Below are positions 32,419 through 41,163 of a stretch of 64,000 nt of DNA, in pieces. The first letter of the stretch is position 1; each line of letters starts with the position of its first letter. A model generated the notes under the pieces. It was not told where the DNA came from, searched no databases, and saw only the letters and a list, made by a program, of their open reading frames with translations. Both the position numbers and the translations under genes were made by a program. Source of the stretch: Pseudodesulfovibrio thermohalotolerans. GTDB lineage: Bacteria; Desulfobacterota; Desulfovibrionia; Desulfovibrionales; Desulfovibrionaceae. The stretch lies in contig NZ_CP120635.1 in NCBI RefSeq assembly GCF_021353295.2, positions 1,282,001 through 1,346,000 of the forward strand, in the 5' to 3' direction.

Positions 32419-34161
32419 CTATTCAAGCTGTGCCAATGCCGCTTCAAGCTGTCCCTGCTGAAGCTCGTACTGGCCGAGCAGGGAGTCGAGACGGGCGTAC
32501 TTCAAGCGCAGGTTTCGTTCCAGTTTTTCGATCCTGGTCTCCTCGTAGGCGATTTTGTCGTCGATGGAGTCCATGATGTCGTTGTAGTTGTTTTGCAGGA
32601 CCGCCAGCGGGCCGCCTTCATAGGTAAATTTGTTGTACGGTTTGGTCAACTGGGTCAATTCGTTGATCATCTCGGTGGCTTTGCCCGCCTTGACCGCAAC
32701 TTTTCCGCTGTAGGTTCCGGCTTCGGTGTTGTTCAGTCGCAGGGCCATACCTTTCGCCGAGCCGGTCAGTCCGGTGATCTCCCAGCCCGATACGGAGGCT
32801 TCTTCGCCGTTGATGGTGGCGCTGACGATCTGCGAGCCGTCGCTGACGATTTCAATGTTGTAGTCGCCGGGCATGGTCGTGCCGTCGATGAGCGAGGTGA
32901 AGGTGAAGTCCGTGGTCCGGCTGACCCCGGTAGGCTCAAGGGAGAAAAGTTCGGCCACTGCCGTGGGGTCGGATTCGAGAGCCTCTTCAAGTTTCTCGTA
33001 ATCGATGGTCAGCAGGCCGTAGGTGGCCGAGCCTTGTTCGGCGTCGGTCATGATACCGAGTTGCGACATGGCGGAATACTTGTCGCCCGAGAGAGTGTCC
33101 TCGTCCCATGGCGAGAAGCCGAGGCCGATGTTGGCCGTGATGTTTTTCAAATTCTGGGAGATGATGTCTATGCCGTAGTTGCCGGTCAGGATGGACCCCT
33201 TGGTCTCGGTCGTGTCCGTGAGCGAATTGCCGCCGGTGCTGGTGCCGCCCTTGGTTTCGTCCACCTTGGTCAGGGCGATGATTTGGGCCCGGATGGTGTT
33301 GACCGAATCCACGAAGTTCGTCACGTTCTGCGCGATGGAGTTGATGTCCGTGTTCACCGTCAGGCTGACGACCGAGTTCGGGGCGGCTTCCTTCAGGTCC
33401 AGTGTGATGCCGGAAATGATGTCGTCGATGGTGTTGGAGTCGCGCTCGATCCAGCCCGCATTGGAGGTAGGGAAGCCGTCCACACGAATCTGGCTGTTCT
33501 GTGCGTTTTGGGTCTCGGTGAAGCTGCCCGCGCCGAAGGTGAGCGAGCCCGCGTTGGAGATGACCAGTTGGTTGTCCGCGCCCAGTCCTTTGCCCGACAA
33601 TTGCAGGTGGTAGGCGCTGCCGTCGAATATGGTCGTGGCCTGGATCAGTCCTCGGGAATCAGGGTGGTTGTTGATGAGGTTGACGAAGCCCTCAAGGGTG
33701 GTGCCGGCCGGGATGTCATCGATGGTATAGGATTCTCCGCCGTAGGAGAATGTGAACGCGGTGTCCGACGAGGCGATGACCGTGTCCAGGGAGTTGGCGC
33801 CGGAAGTGGTGATCAGGATGTCGTTGGTGGCCAGTTGGTTGATGACCACGGTGTGGGTGGACTCCAGGGCCTCGGCGTCGGCCGTGGCGGTGAGCAGGTT
33901 GGTGTTGGAACTGGCCACGCCCTTGGATATGAATTCGTTCAGGGTGTCCATTCCCTCAAGGGTGGTCTTCAGGCTGAGCAGTTGGGTGTTGAGTTCCTGG
34001 AACTGTTCGTTTTTGGTCTCCCAGGTTGCCTTCCAGTTCTCCAGGCGCGTGATTCTGGTCCGCTCCACATCGACGAGTCCGTCGATGAGGGAGTTGAAGT
34101 CGGTCCCGTTCCCCAGACCGGTAAAGTTGATCGAACCTGATGTGTACGTGCTGTCTGCCAT
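32419..34161 (-). CDS. fliD: Flagellar filament cap protein FliD
   Basis: The 580-residue protein has the N-terminal FliD domain (GSINFTGLGNGTDFNSLIDGLVDVERTRI), a central flagellin-hook IN segment (IDDIPAGTTLEGFVNLIN), and a C-terminal coiled-coil region (YNDIMDSIDDKIAYEETRIEKL). It forms the cap that folds flagellin at the filament tip and helps adhesion. ATG 34161 has AAGGA 6 nt upstream; the frame to 34218 overlaps the promoter. A good sigma-54 site lies 53 bp upstream. Confidence 0.93.
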   Translation of the reverse strand: MADSTYTSGSINFTGLGNGTDFNSLIDGLVDVERTRITRLENWKATWETKNEQFQELNTQLLSLKTTLEGMDTLNEFISKGVASSNTNLLTATADAEALESTHTVVINQLATNDILITTSGANSLDTVIASSDTAFTFSYGGESYTIDDIPAGTTLEGFVNLINNHPDSRGLIQATTIFDGSAYHLQLSGKGLGADNQLVISNAGSLTFGAGSFTETQNAQNSQIRVDGFPTSNAGWIERDSNTIDDIISGITLDLKEAAPNSVVSLTVNTDINSIAQNVTNFVDSVNTIRAQIIALTKVDETKGGTSTGGNSLTDTTETKGSILTGNYGIDIISQNLKNITANIGLGFSPWDEDTLSGDKYSAMSQLGIMTDAEQGSATYGLLTIDYEKLEEALESDPTAVAELFSLEPTGVSRTTDFTFTSLIDGTTMPGDYNIEIVSDGSQIVSATINGEEASVSGWEITGLTGSAKGMALRLNNTEAGTYSGKVAVKAGKATEMINELTQLTKPYNKFTYEGGPLAVLQNNYNDIMDSIDDKIAYEETRIEKLERNLRLKYARLDSLLGQYELQQGQLEAALAQLE

Positions 34162-34213
34162 GTTGCATCCTTGATCGGAAGTTTTTTCCCATTCCATTAG
34201 GTATGAAATGGAT

Positions 34214-34229
34214 TGCAATCATGATGCCA
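34214..34229 (-). promoter_or_regulatory. Predicted sigma-54 promoter of fliD-fliS
   Basis: TGGCATCATGATTGCA on the minus strand matches the TGGCAC-N5-TTGCA consensus with GG and GC at the exact spacing and one base different. It fits RpoN control of middle flagellar genes. Confidence 0.7.
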
Positions 34230-34252
34230 CGCTGAAAATATGAGAAAAGCCT

Positions 34253-34290
34253 GAAAAAACAAAGGGCCGGGCCCTTTGGGAGCCCGACCC
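34253..34290 (-). terminator. Terminator after flagellin
   Basis: GGGTCGGGC-8 nt-GCCCGGCCC on the minus strand (one G-U pair) followed by TTTGTTTTTT. It separates flagellin from fliD. Confidence 0.88.
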
Positions 34291-34321
34291 GAAAGTCGCC
34301 TTGCAGCGATGCTTTTGCCGC

Positions 34322-35209
34322 CTAGCCGAGCAGGGACAGGGCCATTCTCGGCATGCTGTTGGCCTGGGCCAGCATGGAGACCGCGGACTGGGTCAGAATC
34401 TGGTTGCGCACGAATTCGGTCATCTCGGTCGCGACGTCGACGTCGGAGATGCGGGATTCGGACGCCTGGACGTTCTCGGCCTGGATTTCCAGGACGGTGA
34501 CGGTGTTTTCCAGGCGGTTCTGCAGCGAACCGAGGTTGGCGCGGATCTTATCCTTGGAGATGATCGCGTTGTTCAGGACGTCCAGCGATTGCTGAGCCAA
34601 CTGCTGGGTGGAGATGGAGCGTCCCGAGGTGCCCGTTGCGCCGAGGCCGACACCGAGAGCGGAGGCCGTGGCCGTGCCGATCTGGATGTAGTAGTAGTCT
34701 TCCGCGCAGTCGTTGCCGGTACCGAAGTGGACCTTCAGCTTGCCGGTGGCCTGGAGGCCGGAGCCGTCGTGGGTCGAGCCGGACAGGGCGCCGTTGAGCA
34801 GGTAAATGCCGTTGAAGTCGGTGGAGTTGGCGATACGGGTGATTTCCGAAGCCATGGCCTGGTACTCGGAGTCGATGATCAGGCGCTGGTCGGAGTTGTA
34901 GGTACCCGTGGAGGCCTGCATGGCCAGTTCCTTCATACGGATCAGTTTTTCATCGATAACGCCGAGGGCGCCGTCAGCCGTCTGGATGAGGGAGATGGCG
35001 TCGTTGGCGTTGCGGATGCCCTGCTGAAGGGAGCTGATGTCCGAACGCATCAGTTCGCGGACTGCCAGACCTGCGGCGTCATCCGCAGCCTGGGTGATGC
35101 GCAGACCGGAAGACAGGCGACGGGTGGACGTTTCCAGGTTTCCGTAAGAGACACCCAGGTTGCGCGCAGCGTTCATCGCCATCAAGTTGTGGTTGATAAC
35201 CAGGGACAT
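34322..35209 (-). CDS. fliC: Flagellin
   Basis: The 295-residue filament subunit has the conserved D0/D1 ends (SLVINHNLMAMNAARNLG, STRRLSSGLRI, and C-terminal RISDVDVATEMTEFVRNQIL, ANSMPRMALSLLG) and a short variable centre around residues 140-205 with two acidic and aromatic stretches (DCAEDYYYIQ). GGAGGAAATT precedes the ATG. Transcription starts from a near-consensus sigma-28 promoter about 95 bp upstream. Neighbouring glycosyltransferase genes suggest it may be glycosylated. Confidence 0.95.
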   Translation of the reverse strand: MSLVINHNLMAMNAARNLGVSYGNLETSTRRLSSGLRITQAADDAAGLAVRELMRSDISSLQQGIRNANDAISLIQTADGALGVIDEKLIRMKELAMQASTGTYNSDQRLIIDSEYQAMASEITRIANSTDFNGIYLLNGALSGSTHDGSGLQATGKLKVHFGTGNDCAEDYYYIQIGTATASALGVGLGATGTSGRSISTQQLAQQSLDVLNNAIISKDKIRANLGSLQNRLENTVTVLEIQAENVQASESRISDVDVATEMTEFVRNQILTQSAVSMLAQANSMPRMALSLLG

Positions 35210-35301
35210 AATTTCCTCCTTGAAATTGTTTTGGCTTCCATGCCTAGGTCATATCCCGGCGATATAAGGTTTTGCCGGGTAACCTTCTTTTGTTGACCAC
35301 T

Positions 35302-35328
35302 TCATCGGCGATGACAGGAAAAACTTTA
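35302..35328 (-). promoter_or_regulatory. Sigma-28 (FliA) promoter of flagellin
   Basis: TAAAGTTT, an exact 11-bp spacer and GCCGATGA on the minus strand, against the consensus TAAAGTTT-N11-GCCGATAA: 15 of 16 positions match. The leader that follows (about 85 nt) contains a CCGGC/GCCGG hairpin and several GGA triplets before the ribosome-binding site. Confidence 0.85.
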
Positions 35329-35501
35329 GGCTTCATGAACGATTTTTATCTTCTGTATTTCACACAGATGGCTATACTTTTCGACGGGTGCGGGACAGAC
35401 GCGGCATCAAAGGACGCGACAAAGTCCCCTGCGCCGCCGGAATGCGGCGGTTATACAGGCTAAAGAGGGAAAAATGTCGTTTAATCGGAGTGTTGCGCTG
35501 G

Positions 35502-37175
35502 TCAGCAGAACGTGTCGCGCATGATCGATAGGAGCTTTTTCAGACGGTTCTCGTAGGTGTGTTCGGCCAGAATGCGCCGCAGGGCGGCCCGGGCGATATC
35601 TTTTCGCGATGTCTCGTCGGCCGCGAATCGTTCCACCATGTCGGGAATATCCTCCACGCGCCGATAGACCGCGGCTTCGCGATCCAGGTCGAAGAGATCC
35701 TCCATCTGTTCGCGGTGGTCTGTCAGAAGGAATCCTCCGCAGGCCGGGACGTCGAAGACCCGCTGGTTGACCGCGCCCTTCATTTGGCGGCTGGTGCAGT
35801 TGAAATTGATGTCGGCGCAAGGGTAGAAACGCGGAAGGTCTTCATAATAGCCGAGAGGCGGCAGGAGCCTCGCTCCGGTGTTTCCGAGGAGCCCGGCCCA
35901 GCCGTCGTCGCCCACGATGAGCGGGGCATAGGGGAGGGTGGCCCGTACACAGGCCAGCCGGTATTGCCGGGTTGCCTCCCAGGTGAGCAGGGATTCGGCG
36001 GCCAGACGTTGCTCGCGGACGGGCAGGCCGTGCAGCGCGTTAAGCCAGTCCGGCCGCTCGGCTCCGAGAAATCGTTCCACCGAGGTCTCGCCTGAGTCGC
36101 CGAACGCAGCGGCCACGGCTTCGTATTCCCCGGCCAGGGGAGCGGGCAGGTCGGCAAGAGTGAGGCTTCTGGCCACCGGGCCGGTCATGGAGCTGCCCAC
36201 AAAGGATATCCCGGCTTTCCATTCCGGACGCCCGGAGCCCGCGTTGGGATGAAATCTGTGCGGGTCCGTGGCCAGTGGCAGGTAGTGCACATGCTTGAAG
36301 CCTTTGTCACGCATATCGTCCAGATTGCCCGCGTCAAAGGTGAAGATGGCCGTGTTGTCCGCACCGGGATGGGTGTAATCGAAGAGGATGAGGTGCGGGT
36401 TGTCCACGAACCAGGACGCGAGCGGCAGGCCAAGGTCGTCGAGCAGGCCTGCCAGCTTGCCTTCGCGGTCCAGGCCGAAGTGGTTGACCGTCAGCACGAA
36501 GTCCGGCCGGAAGTCCACCACCGCCTTGAGAAGTCCCTCGATGAATTGGCTGCTGCCGGTTTCGCGGTCGTCCAGCCGTAGGGGGCGGCATGGTATATCA
36601 AGACGCAGCAGGGCGGCCTGTATTTCCCGGCAGAGGAAATAATCGGAGTCGAAGAAGAGCGTGCGCGGACGGGACGACCGGAATTTCGGGTAGCGGGCCA
36701 TGGACCAGAAATCGGTGGGCGCGCCTTCCTTGAGTGTTTGGGCCAGCGCGCCGTAGTAGGCCCGGTCGAGCCTCTGGTACAGGGGGAGGACCACCGGAAC
36801 GAGGGGACGGCCGCCGTGCTCCTTCCGCCACGCCGTCAGCCTGTCAAGGGCGCGGGCCGGGTTCGGGGCGTCGATGTGCAGGCAGGATTCGGGAGCGCGG
36901 CCGTCGAGCGCGCCGGTCAGGGCGAGCAGTTCGGTCTCGCGGTCCGCCACGGCCACGGGCAGCCCCCGTTCGAGCAGCAGGTTCAGGCAATGCCCAAGGC
37001 CCGCGCCAAGGAGCACGGGCAGGCCGTTGTCGGGCACGGCCCGGGCCAACTCGGATTCCCGCTTCAGGCCGCTTCGGCCCCAAAGGTGCCAGGTCTTGCC
37101 CTGGGTGCGGATGCGCAGGTCCGCAAGGGCGTCGTCTTCGAGGACCGGTTCGGCCGTATACGGGATGGAAGGCAT
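35502..37175 (-). CDS. CgeB-family glycosyltransferase-like protein
   Basis: The 557-residue protein shows the two halves of the CgeB family. The first includes [40 protein letters not shown] and ASWFVDNPH. The C-terminal GT1-like part includes [28 protein letters not shown]. CgeB proteins are linked to spore or flagellar surface glycans and probably transfer sugars. It lies directly upstream of flagellin in the same direction, with a 292-bp gap holding the flagellin promoter, so a role in flagellin modification is the best guess. ATG 37175 is used. Confidence 0.8.
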   Translation of the reverse strand: MPSIPYTAEPVLEDDALADLRIRTQGKTWHLWGRSGLKRESELARAVPDNGLPVLLGAGLGHCLNLLLERGLPVAVADRETELLALTGALDGRAPESCLHIDAPNPARALDRLTAWRKEHGGRPLVPVVLPLYQRLDRAYYGALAQTLKEGAPTDFWSMARYPKFRSSRPRTLFFDSDYFLCREIQAALLRLDIPCRPLRLDDRETGSSQFIEGLLKAVVDFRPDFVLTVNHFGLDREGKLAGLLDDLGLPLASWFVDNPHLILFDYTHPGADNTAIFTFDAGNLDDMRDKGFKHVHYLPLATDPHRFHPNAGSGRPEWKAGISFVGSSMTGPVARSLTLADLPAPLAGEYEAVAAAFGDSGETSVERFLGAERPDWLNALHGLPVREQRLAAESLLTWEATRQYRLACVRATLPYAPLIVGDDGWAGLLGNTGARLLPPLGYYEDLPRFYPCADINFNCTSRQMKGAVNQRVFDVPACGGFLLTDHREQMEDLFDLDREAAVYRRVEDIPDMVERFAADETSRKDIARAALRRILAEHTYENRLKKLLSIMRDTFC

Positions 37176-37225
37176 GATTGGGACCTTTACTGTATTTGCC
37201 GCGTGTCCGGCAAGGGCGGCCGCCG

Positions 37226-37262
37226 AAGAAAAGGGCCGCCCCGGCGTTTGCCGGAGCGGCCC
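37226..37262 (-). terminator. Terminator after the AsmA-like gene
   Basis: GGGCCGCTCCGGC/GCCGGGGCGGCCC (13-bp arms with one G-U pair) around 4 nt, followed by TTTTCTT on the minus strand. Confidence 0.85.
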
Positions 37263-37285
37263 GTGACTGCTCTAATCGTCGCGCG

Positions 37286-38059
37286 TTATTCGGACCCGCC
37301 GAACAGCCCCTTGATGGCGCCGCCAACGGATTCGCCCGCCTTGCCCGCGCCCTCAACGGCCTTGCCGAGGGCCTTGGAGAGCTGCTTGCCGACTTCGGTT
37401 ACGGCACCGGAGACGTCGCCGGTCATTTCGCCGAGGACCTGGGCGAAGGCTTCCGCCGGGGTGGTCTCCTTGTCCTTGCCGATATCCTTCATGTGGATGT
37501 CGGGGAGGGGGATGCCCATGCCCTTGTCTCCAAAGGCGTCGAGCATGGAGCCGCCCAGGTTGATCTTACCGTTTCGGACGATGAAGTCATTGATCTGGAT
37601 CGTCTTTTCGGCTCCGGTCTTTTCTTCCTCCGCCTTGGCCTCCTGCTTCTTTTCGCTGGCCACGGTCTGCTTGATGTTGTTGACGATGGTTTGGAAGTTG
37701 TCGGTGTTGCCCCGCTTCTCATAGCTGATGACCGGGCTGTCCACGAAGACTTCCTCGATGATGATCTTGTCCTTGGTCAAGGAGCTGGTATCCACCTTGA
37801 TGCGGATGGTTCCGCATTCGATGGCGCTGGGCATTTTGAACCCGTCGGGGTTGCCCAGGTAGAAATCGGACAGGGTCCCCGATCCGGATAAGACGGAGAT
37901 ATCCGCGGAATCGAGCCGGACTTCGGTTTTGGTGATGGGCGGGCCGAACTCTTCAACGGCGGTCTTCACCAGGCTGCCGAGGTTGAGGATGACGAGCACT
38001 ACGGCGGCGATTACGCCTGCGATGAGAACTCCGGTGCCTATAAGGATGAATTTTTTCAT
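37286..38059 (-). CDS. AsmA-like envelope protein
   Basis: The 257-residue protein has a membrane anchor (residues 5-28), then a beta-rich region similar to AsmA/DUF748 proteins (VRLDSADISVLSGSGTLSDFYLGNPDGF, IRIKVDTSSL, IIIEEVFVDSPVISYE), a charged Glu/Lys stretch (135-150) and a Gly/Ala-rich C-terminal tail ending GGAIKGLFGG. AsmA-like proteins are thought to aid lipid transfer or outer membrane assembly. It is a single-gene unit with its own terminator. Confidence 0.78.
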   Translation of the reverse strand: MKKFILIGTGVLIAGVIAAVVLVILNLGSLVKTAVEEFGPPITKTEVRLDSADISVLSGSGTLSDFYLGNPDGFKMPSAIECGTIRIKVDTSSLTKDKIIIEEVFVDSPVISYEKRGNTDNFQTIVNNIKQTVASEKKQEAKAEEEKTGAEKTIQINDFIVRNGKINLGGSMLDAFGDKGMGIPLPDIHMKDIGKDKETTPAEAFAQVLGEMTGDVSGAVTEVGKQLSKALGKAVEGAGKAGESVGGAIKGLFGGSE

Positions 38060-38127
38060 TACGGCTCCTGGTTGAGGATGGAAATTATTGGCAAACTATA
38101 CCGTATCCCAATTGTTTGGGCAATAGG

Positions 38128-39114
38128 TCATCGAAAATGTTGCGGGAGCTTCGGAAACAGGTCCCCGGCCATGTGGCGCATGTCCCGGGTACCTGTGCCG
38201 TGCCTTCCCGAATCGAGGGACGGGCCGGGTTCGGGCAGGACGTCTTCGGCCCGATCGAACACCGCTGGTTCAAGGCGGCGGCACAGCTCGGCGGCCCGGT
38301 CGGCGGCCCGGTCCATGAGTTCGGCCAGGCTGTCCTCCCTGGGGTCGCCGGAGACAGGGTCGAGATAACGGATGGGACCCTGAACGCGGTCGGCCTGATC
38401 GAGCCAGCGGGGGGAGTAGAACAGGGCCGCGATTTCCCTTGCCGTGTCAGGGAGCCATGCCGACGCCGCGAACAGGGTTTTGGACAGCGCGCTGGACGGG
38501 AAAAGCGATTGGAAGCGGGCAAAGACCCCGAAGGCCGAGGCCAGCGCCGGAGCGGCCTTGGCTTCCCGGACGTCGGCAAGGTCGGCCAGTCCGGCCAAGG
38601 GCAGGGCAGTGTACAGGGGCGGGCCGAGGACGGCGAGCTGGTTCCGGATGCGGTAGAGCGGGCGGCCGATCATCTCGGGGCAGGCGGTCATGTCCATGAG
38701 CGATTCCAGGGCGCGGTGGCGCTGGCGGGCCAGGGACTTTTCGCGGCGGGAAGCGGCGTAATAGTCGCCGGTCAGATGCCAGACCATGGGGTGCATGACC
38801 GTGTCCGCCCACAGATGGGAGGCCATTCCCACCAGCAGGGCGGCGGCCAGGCCCCGGTCAGGGGCGGTTGCCGCGTGGCGGGCCTGGAGTCGGAGCAGGG
38901 CGTGGGTGTCCTCGCCTTTCGCCCCGTGAATGCGGTGGGCCATTTTGGCCATGGGCAGGGCGCGTGGCGTGGCCCCGAAGAACAGGGCGTCGTGGAACAC
39001 GGCCCCGAGGAACAATCCCTGGGGACGGGCCGCGATTCCCGGCGCGAATCGTGTGTCGGCAAGTCGCGCCGCGGTCTTTTCGGCGGTTTTGAAGTGGACG
39101 AGTTCCTTGGGCAT
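38128..39114 (-). CDS. Zinc-dependent phospholipase C family protein
   Basis: The 328-residue protein begins MPKELVHFKTAEKTAARL and carries a possible metal-binding His/Asp pattern (LGAVFHDALFF near 40; AALLVGMASHLWADTVMHPMVWH near 95-115), as in the PF00882 zinc-dependent phospholipase C group. There is no signal peptide, so it probably acts in the cytosol or is not secreted in the classical way. The substrate is unknown. It is divergent from the small P-loop gene at 39200. Confidence 0.72.
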   Translation of the reverse strand: MPKELVHFKTAEKTAARLADTRFAPGIAARPQGLFLGAVFHDALFFGATPRALPMAKMAHRIHGAKGEDTHALLRLQARHAATAPDRGLAAALLVGMASHLWADTVMHPMVWHLTGDYYAASRREKSLARQRHRALESLMDMTACPEMIGRPLYRIRNQLAVLGPPLYTALPLAGLADLADVREAKAAPALASAFGVFARFQSLFPSSALSKTLFAASAWLPDTAREIAALFYSPRWLDQADRVQGPIRYLDPVSGDPREDSLAELMDRAADRAAELCRRLEPAVFDRAEDVLPEPGPSLDSGRHGTGTRDMRHMAGDLFPKLPQHFR

Positions 39115-39199
39115 GGCGTTCGGTTTATGGTTTGCCTTGCGGCCATCCTACTTGATACTGTCCCCGTGGCAATAAAAACATTAAACGGTCGAGGAGAGC

Positions 39200-39727
39200 A
39201 TGGCCAAATATCTCATCAACGAAGAGTACGAAGTGAAGGATGGCGGTGCGGTCAAGGCCTATGGCCGGGGCGAGCGGCGCGAGGACTATGCGGACACGTG
39301 GAAGGATACCGGTAACGTCGTTCTGCTCGGGCTGCCCGGTTCGGGACGGCGCGAGTTGGCCCGGTTGCTGGCCGAGCGCACCGGCAAGCCCGCGATTGTC
39401 CCCGAGGATGCGCAGGGTGCGGCCGAGGCGTTGCGGGGGAGCGGAGCGATCATTGTTCTTGAAGACCGCCTTGTCGACGCTCCCGAGGTAGGGTCGCTTA
39501 TCCATTCCGCAGGCAAGGTCTTTTATCTCATGGCCGACACCCGCCTGCTTTCGAACAGGGTGGCCGAACGCGACGGGGTCGCGGATGCCGATGATTTGTG
39601 GCGCACCCTTTCGGCCCGGCTGGCCGAAGTGGAACCTGTCTTCTACAGCGTGCTTCATTTCATCCTTCAGGCCTCGGAACGACCGCAGGACCTGCTGGAC
39701 GACGCCATGGAGAAGATCGGCTACTAG
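39200..39727 (+). CDS. Small P-loop protein resembling shikimate kinase
   Basis: The 175-residue protein has a Walker A loop GLPGSGRREL (about 44-53; the usual Lys is Arg in GSGRR, an odd change for a kinase) and later a lid-like stretch LLSNRVAERDGVADADD. It resembles AroK-type small kinases in layout but lacks clear shikimate-binding residues, so the substrate is uncertain and it may not hydrolyse ATP normally. GAGGAGAGC precedes the ATG. It lies 91 bp before thyX in the same direction. Confidence 0.72.
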   Translation: MAKYLINEEYEVKDGGAVKAYGRGERREDYADTWKDTGNVVLLGLPGSGRRELARLLAERTGKPAIVPEDAQGAAEALRGSGAIIVLEDRLVDAPEVGSLIHSAGKVFYLMADTRLLSNRVAERDGVADADDLWRTLSARLAEVEPVFYSVLHFILQASERPQDLLDDAMEKIGY

Positions 39728-39818
39728 CGGTGCGCGGGGGGCTGGTGACAGTCCCGCCGGTTTGCGGTAAGCAGAGACACCTTTTCACCTACCTACATAT
39801 ATTATTGGAGCCCAAGAC

Positions 39819-40553
39819 ATGCCGGAAAAGCAACTCAGGGTCGAGTTTCTGTCCATGACCCCCAATGCCCTGTCCCTCATCTACGCCGCGTTTCGCCAGT
39901 GCTACCACGCCGGATTCGTGGCCGACATGTGGCCTCGGCTGCTTTCCGGAGAGATCGATCCGCAGGTCCAGGCGGACTTCGTGTCCAAAACCATGGAGTC
40001 CGGACACGACAGCCCCATCGAGCACGTGTCCATGACGTTCGCCGTCGAGGGCATTTCCCGCGCTTGTTCCCATCAGATCGTCAGGCACCGCATCGCTTCC
40101 TATTCCCAGCAAAGTCAGCGGTACGTGGCCGAAAACGACATGGACTACATTCTGCCTCCCGCCATCGCCAAAATCCCTGAAGCCAAGGAGCGGTTCGAGG
40201 CGTTCATGGCCGAGGTGCAAAGCGCCTACTCCGACCTGCGGGACATCCTGGTGGCCCATGGGCGGCAGTCCAAGGCCAACGAGGACGCGCGGTTCGTATT
40301 GCCCCAGGCTGCCGAGACCAAGATCGTCATGACCATGAACTGTCGCAGTCTGCATCATTTTTTCCATCTGCGCTGTTGCAATCGCGCTCAGTGGGAGGTG
40401 CGGGCCATGGCAAACGCGATGCTGGCCGTCTGTAAGGACAAGCTGCCCGCCATTTTCGCCAACGGCGGAGCGCGATGCGAGCAGCTTGGATATTGCCCGG
40501 AATCACCAAAATTCGCCTGCGGAAAATACCCCACACGCCACGAAGCCGACTAA
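39819..40553 (+). CDS. thyX: Flavin-dependent thymidylate synthase
   Basis: The 244-residue enzyme makes dTMP from dUMP using methylene-tetrahydrofolate, FAD and NADPH. The ThyX motif RHRIASYSQQSQRY (about 88-101) has the RHR-x-x-S start and the family's conserved Ser/Arg; DSPIEHVSMTF and MNCRSLHHFFHLR are further hallmarks. No thyA or folA is nearby. TTGGAG lies about 8 nt before the ATG. Confidence 0.95.
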   Translation: MPEKQLRVEFLSMTPNALSLIYAAFRQCYHAGFVADMWPRLLSGEIDPQVQADFVSKTMESGHDSPIEHVSMTFAVEGISRACSHQIVRHRIASYSQQSQRYVAENDMDYILPPAIAKIPEAKERFEAFMAEVQSAYSDLRDILVAHGRQSKANEDARFVLPQAAETKIVMTMNCRSLHHFFHLRCCNRAQWEVRAMANAMLAVCKDKLPAIFANGGARCEQLGYCPESPKFACGKYPTRHEAD

Positions 40554-41163
40554 TGAATTTTCCATAGACCGGGAATTTTTCCCGCCGCCGGGAGGCCTTG
40601 TCCTCCTTGCAGTTTCGGTCGTTTTGTGAAAAATATTATTTAATTCAGATTGTTGTGCGTGTTCGTAACGGTCGATTCCCCGGCAGCCCTTGTGTTCCGG
40701 GGTTTTTGGGGGATATCGAAATGACGGTTGCAGACGTTTGCTTTATACAGGAATGATTGTTATTTTTTTATATCAAATTATTACAATAGGTTGTGTCGAC
40801 ATATCCTGAATTACTCCTGATTGCGTAGGAAACAGGATGTCACAAATTGAAAATAAAGAAGGCGAAAAATAGTGAAATCGTGGAGAATTAGACAAAAAAT
40901 CGTCCGAAGCATGTTTAAAAAGTTTTCAACAGTTGTTTAAAATATGGCATTCTAGAGATCTTCGAGCCCCTGAAAACCCTTGTTACACCGATGTTTCAAA
41001 CCGGACGGGCCTGAAACGTCGGCGCTCTGTGGCTTTTTAAATAAATAAATATATTACAGTATGTTATTTGTTCAGTGAACTGTCGATAACCTGTTCTGGT
41101 CTTCGGCGTTTCATTGAATAATGCGAATTGTTTCTTCCACCCTGATACATTATCTCCCACAAC
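40554..41163. other. AT-rich 610-bp gap upstream of dnaA (possible origin or regulatory region)
   Basis: No gene of credible length is present. Composition is much more AT-rich than the flanks, with AAATAAATAAATATATTA at about 41039. There is a GGGAA-TTT-TTCCC palindrome at 40571-40583, one TTTTTCACA (minus strand, 40625-40633) that fits TTWTNCACA, and a 10-bp-arm hairpin at 40989-41021. A cluster of canonical DnaA boxes is not visible, so an origin is possible but not shown. Confidence 0.4.

Noticed and set aside
31732-34140. An 802-residue plus-strand frame opposite fliS-fliD
   Set aside because: It lies over two clear flagellar genes, is Gly/Val/Asp-rich and low in complexity, and has no family match.
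40660-40690. A tRNA T-loop-like sequence in the gap before dnaA
   Set aside because: GGTCGATTCC lacks the TTC of a real T-loop and there are no acceptor, D or anticodon arms around it.
40554-41163. Firm call of oriC
   Set aside because: Only one decent DnaA-box-like sequence was found and skew cannot be judged from this window; kept as a possible origin only.
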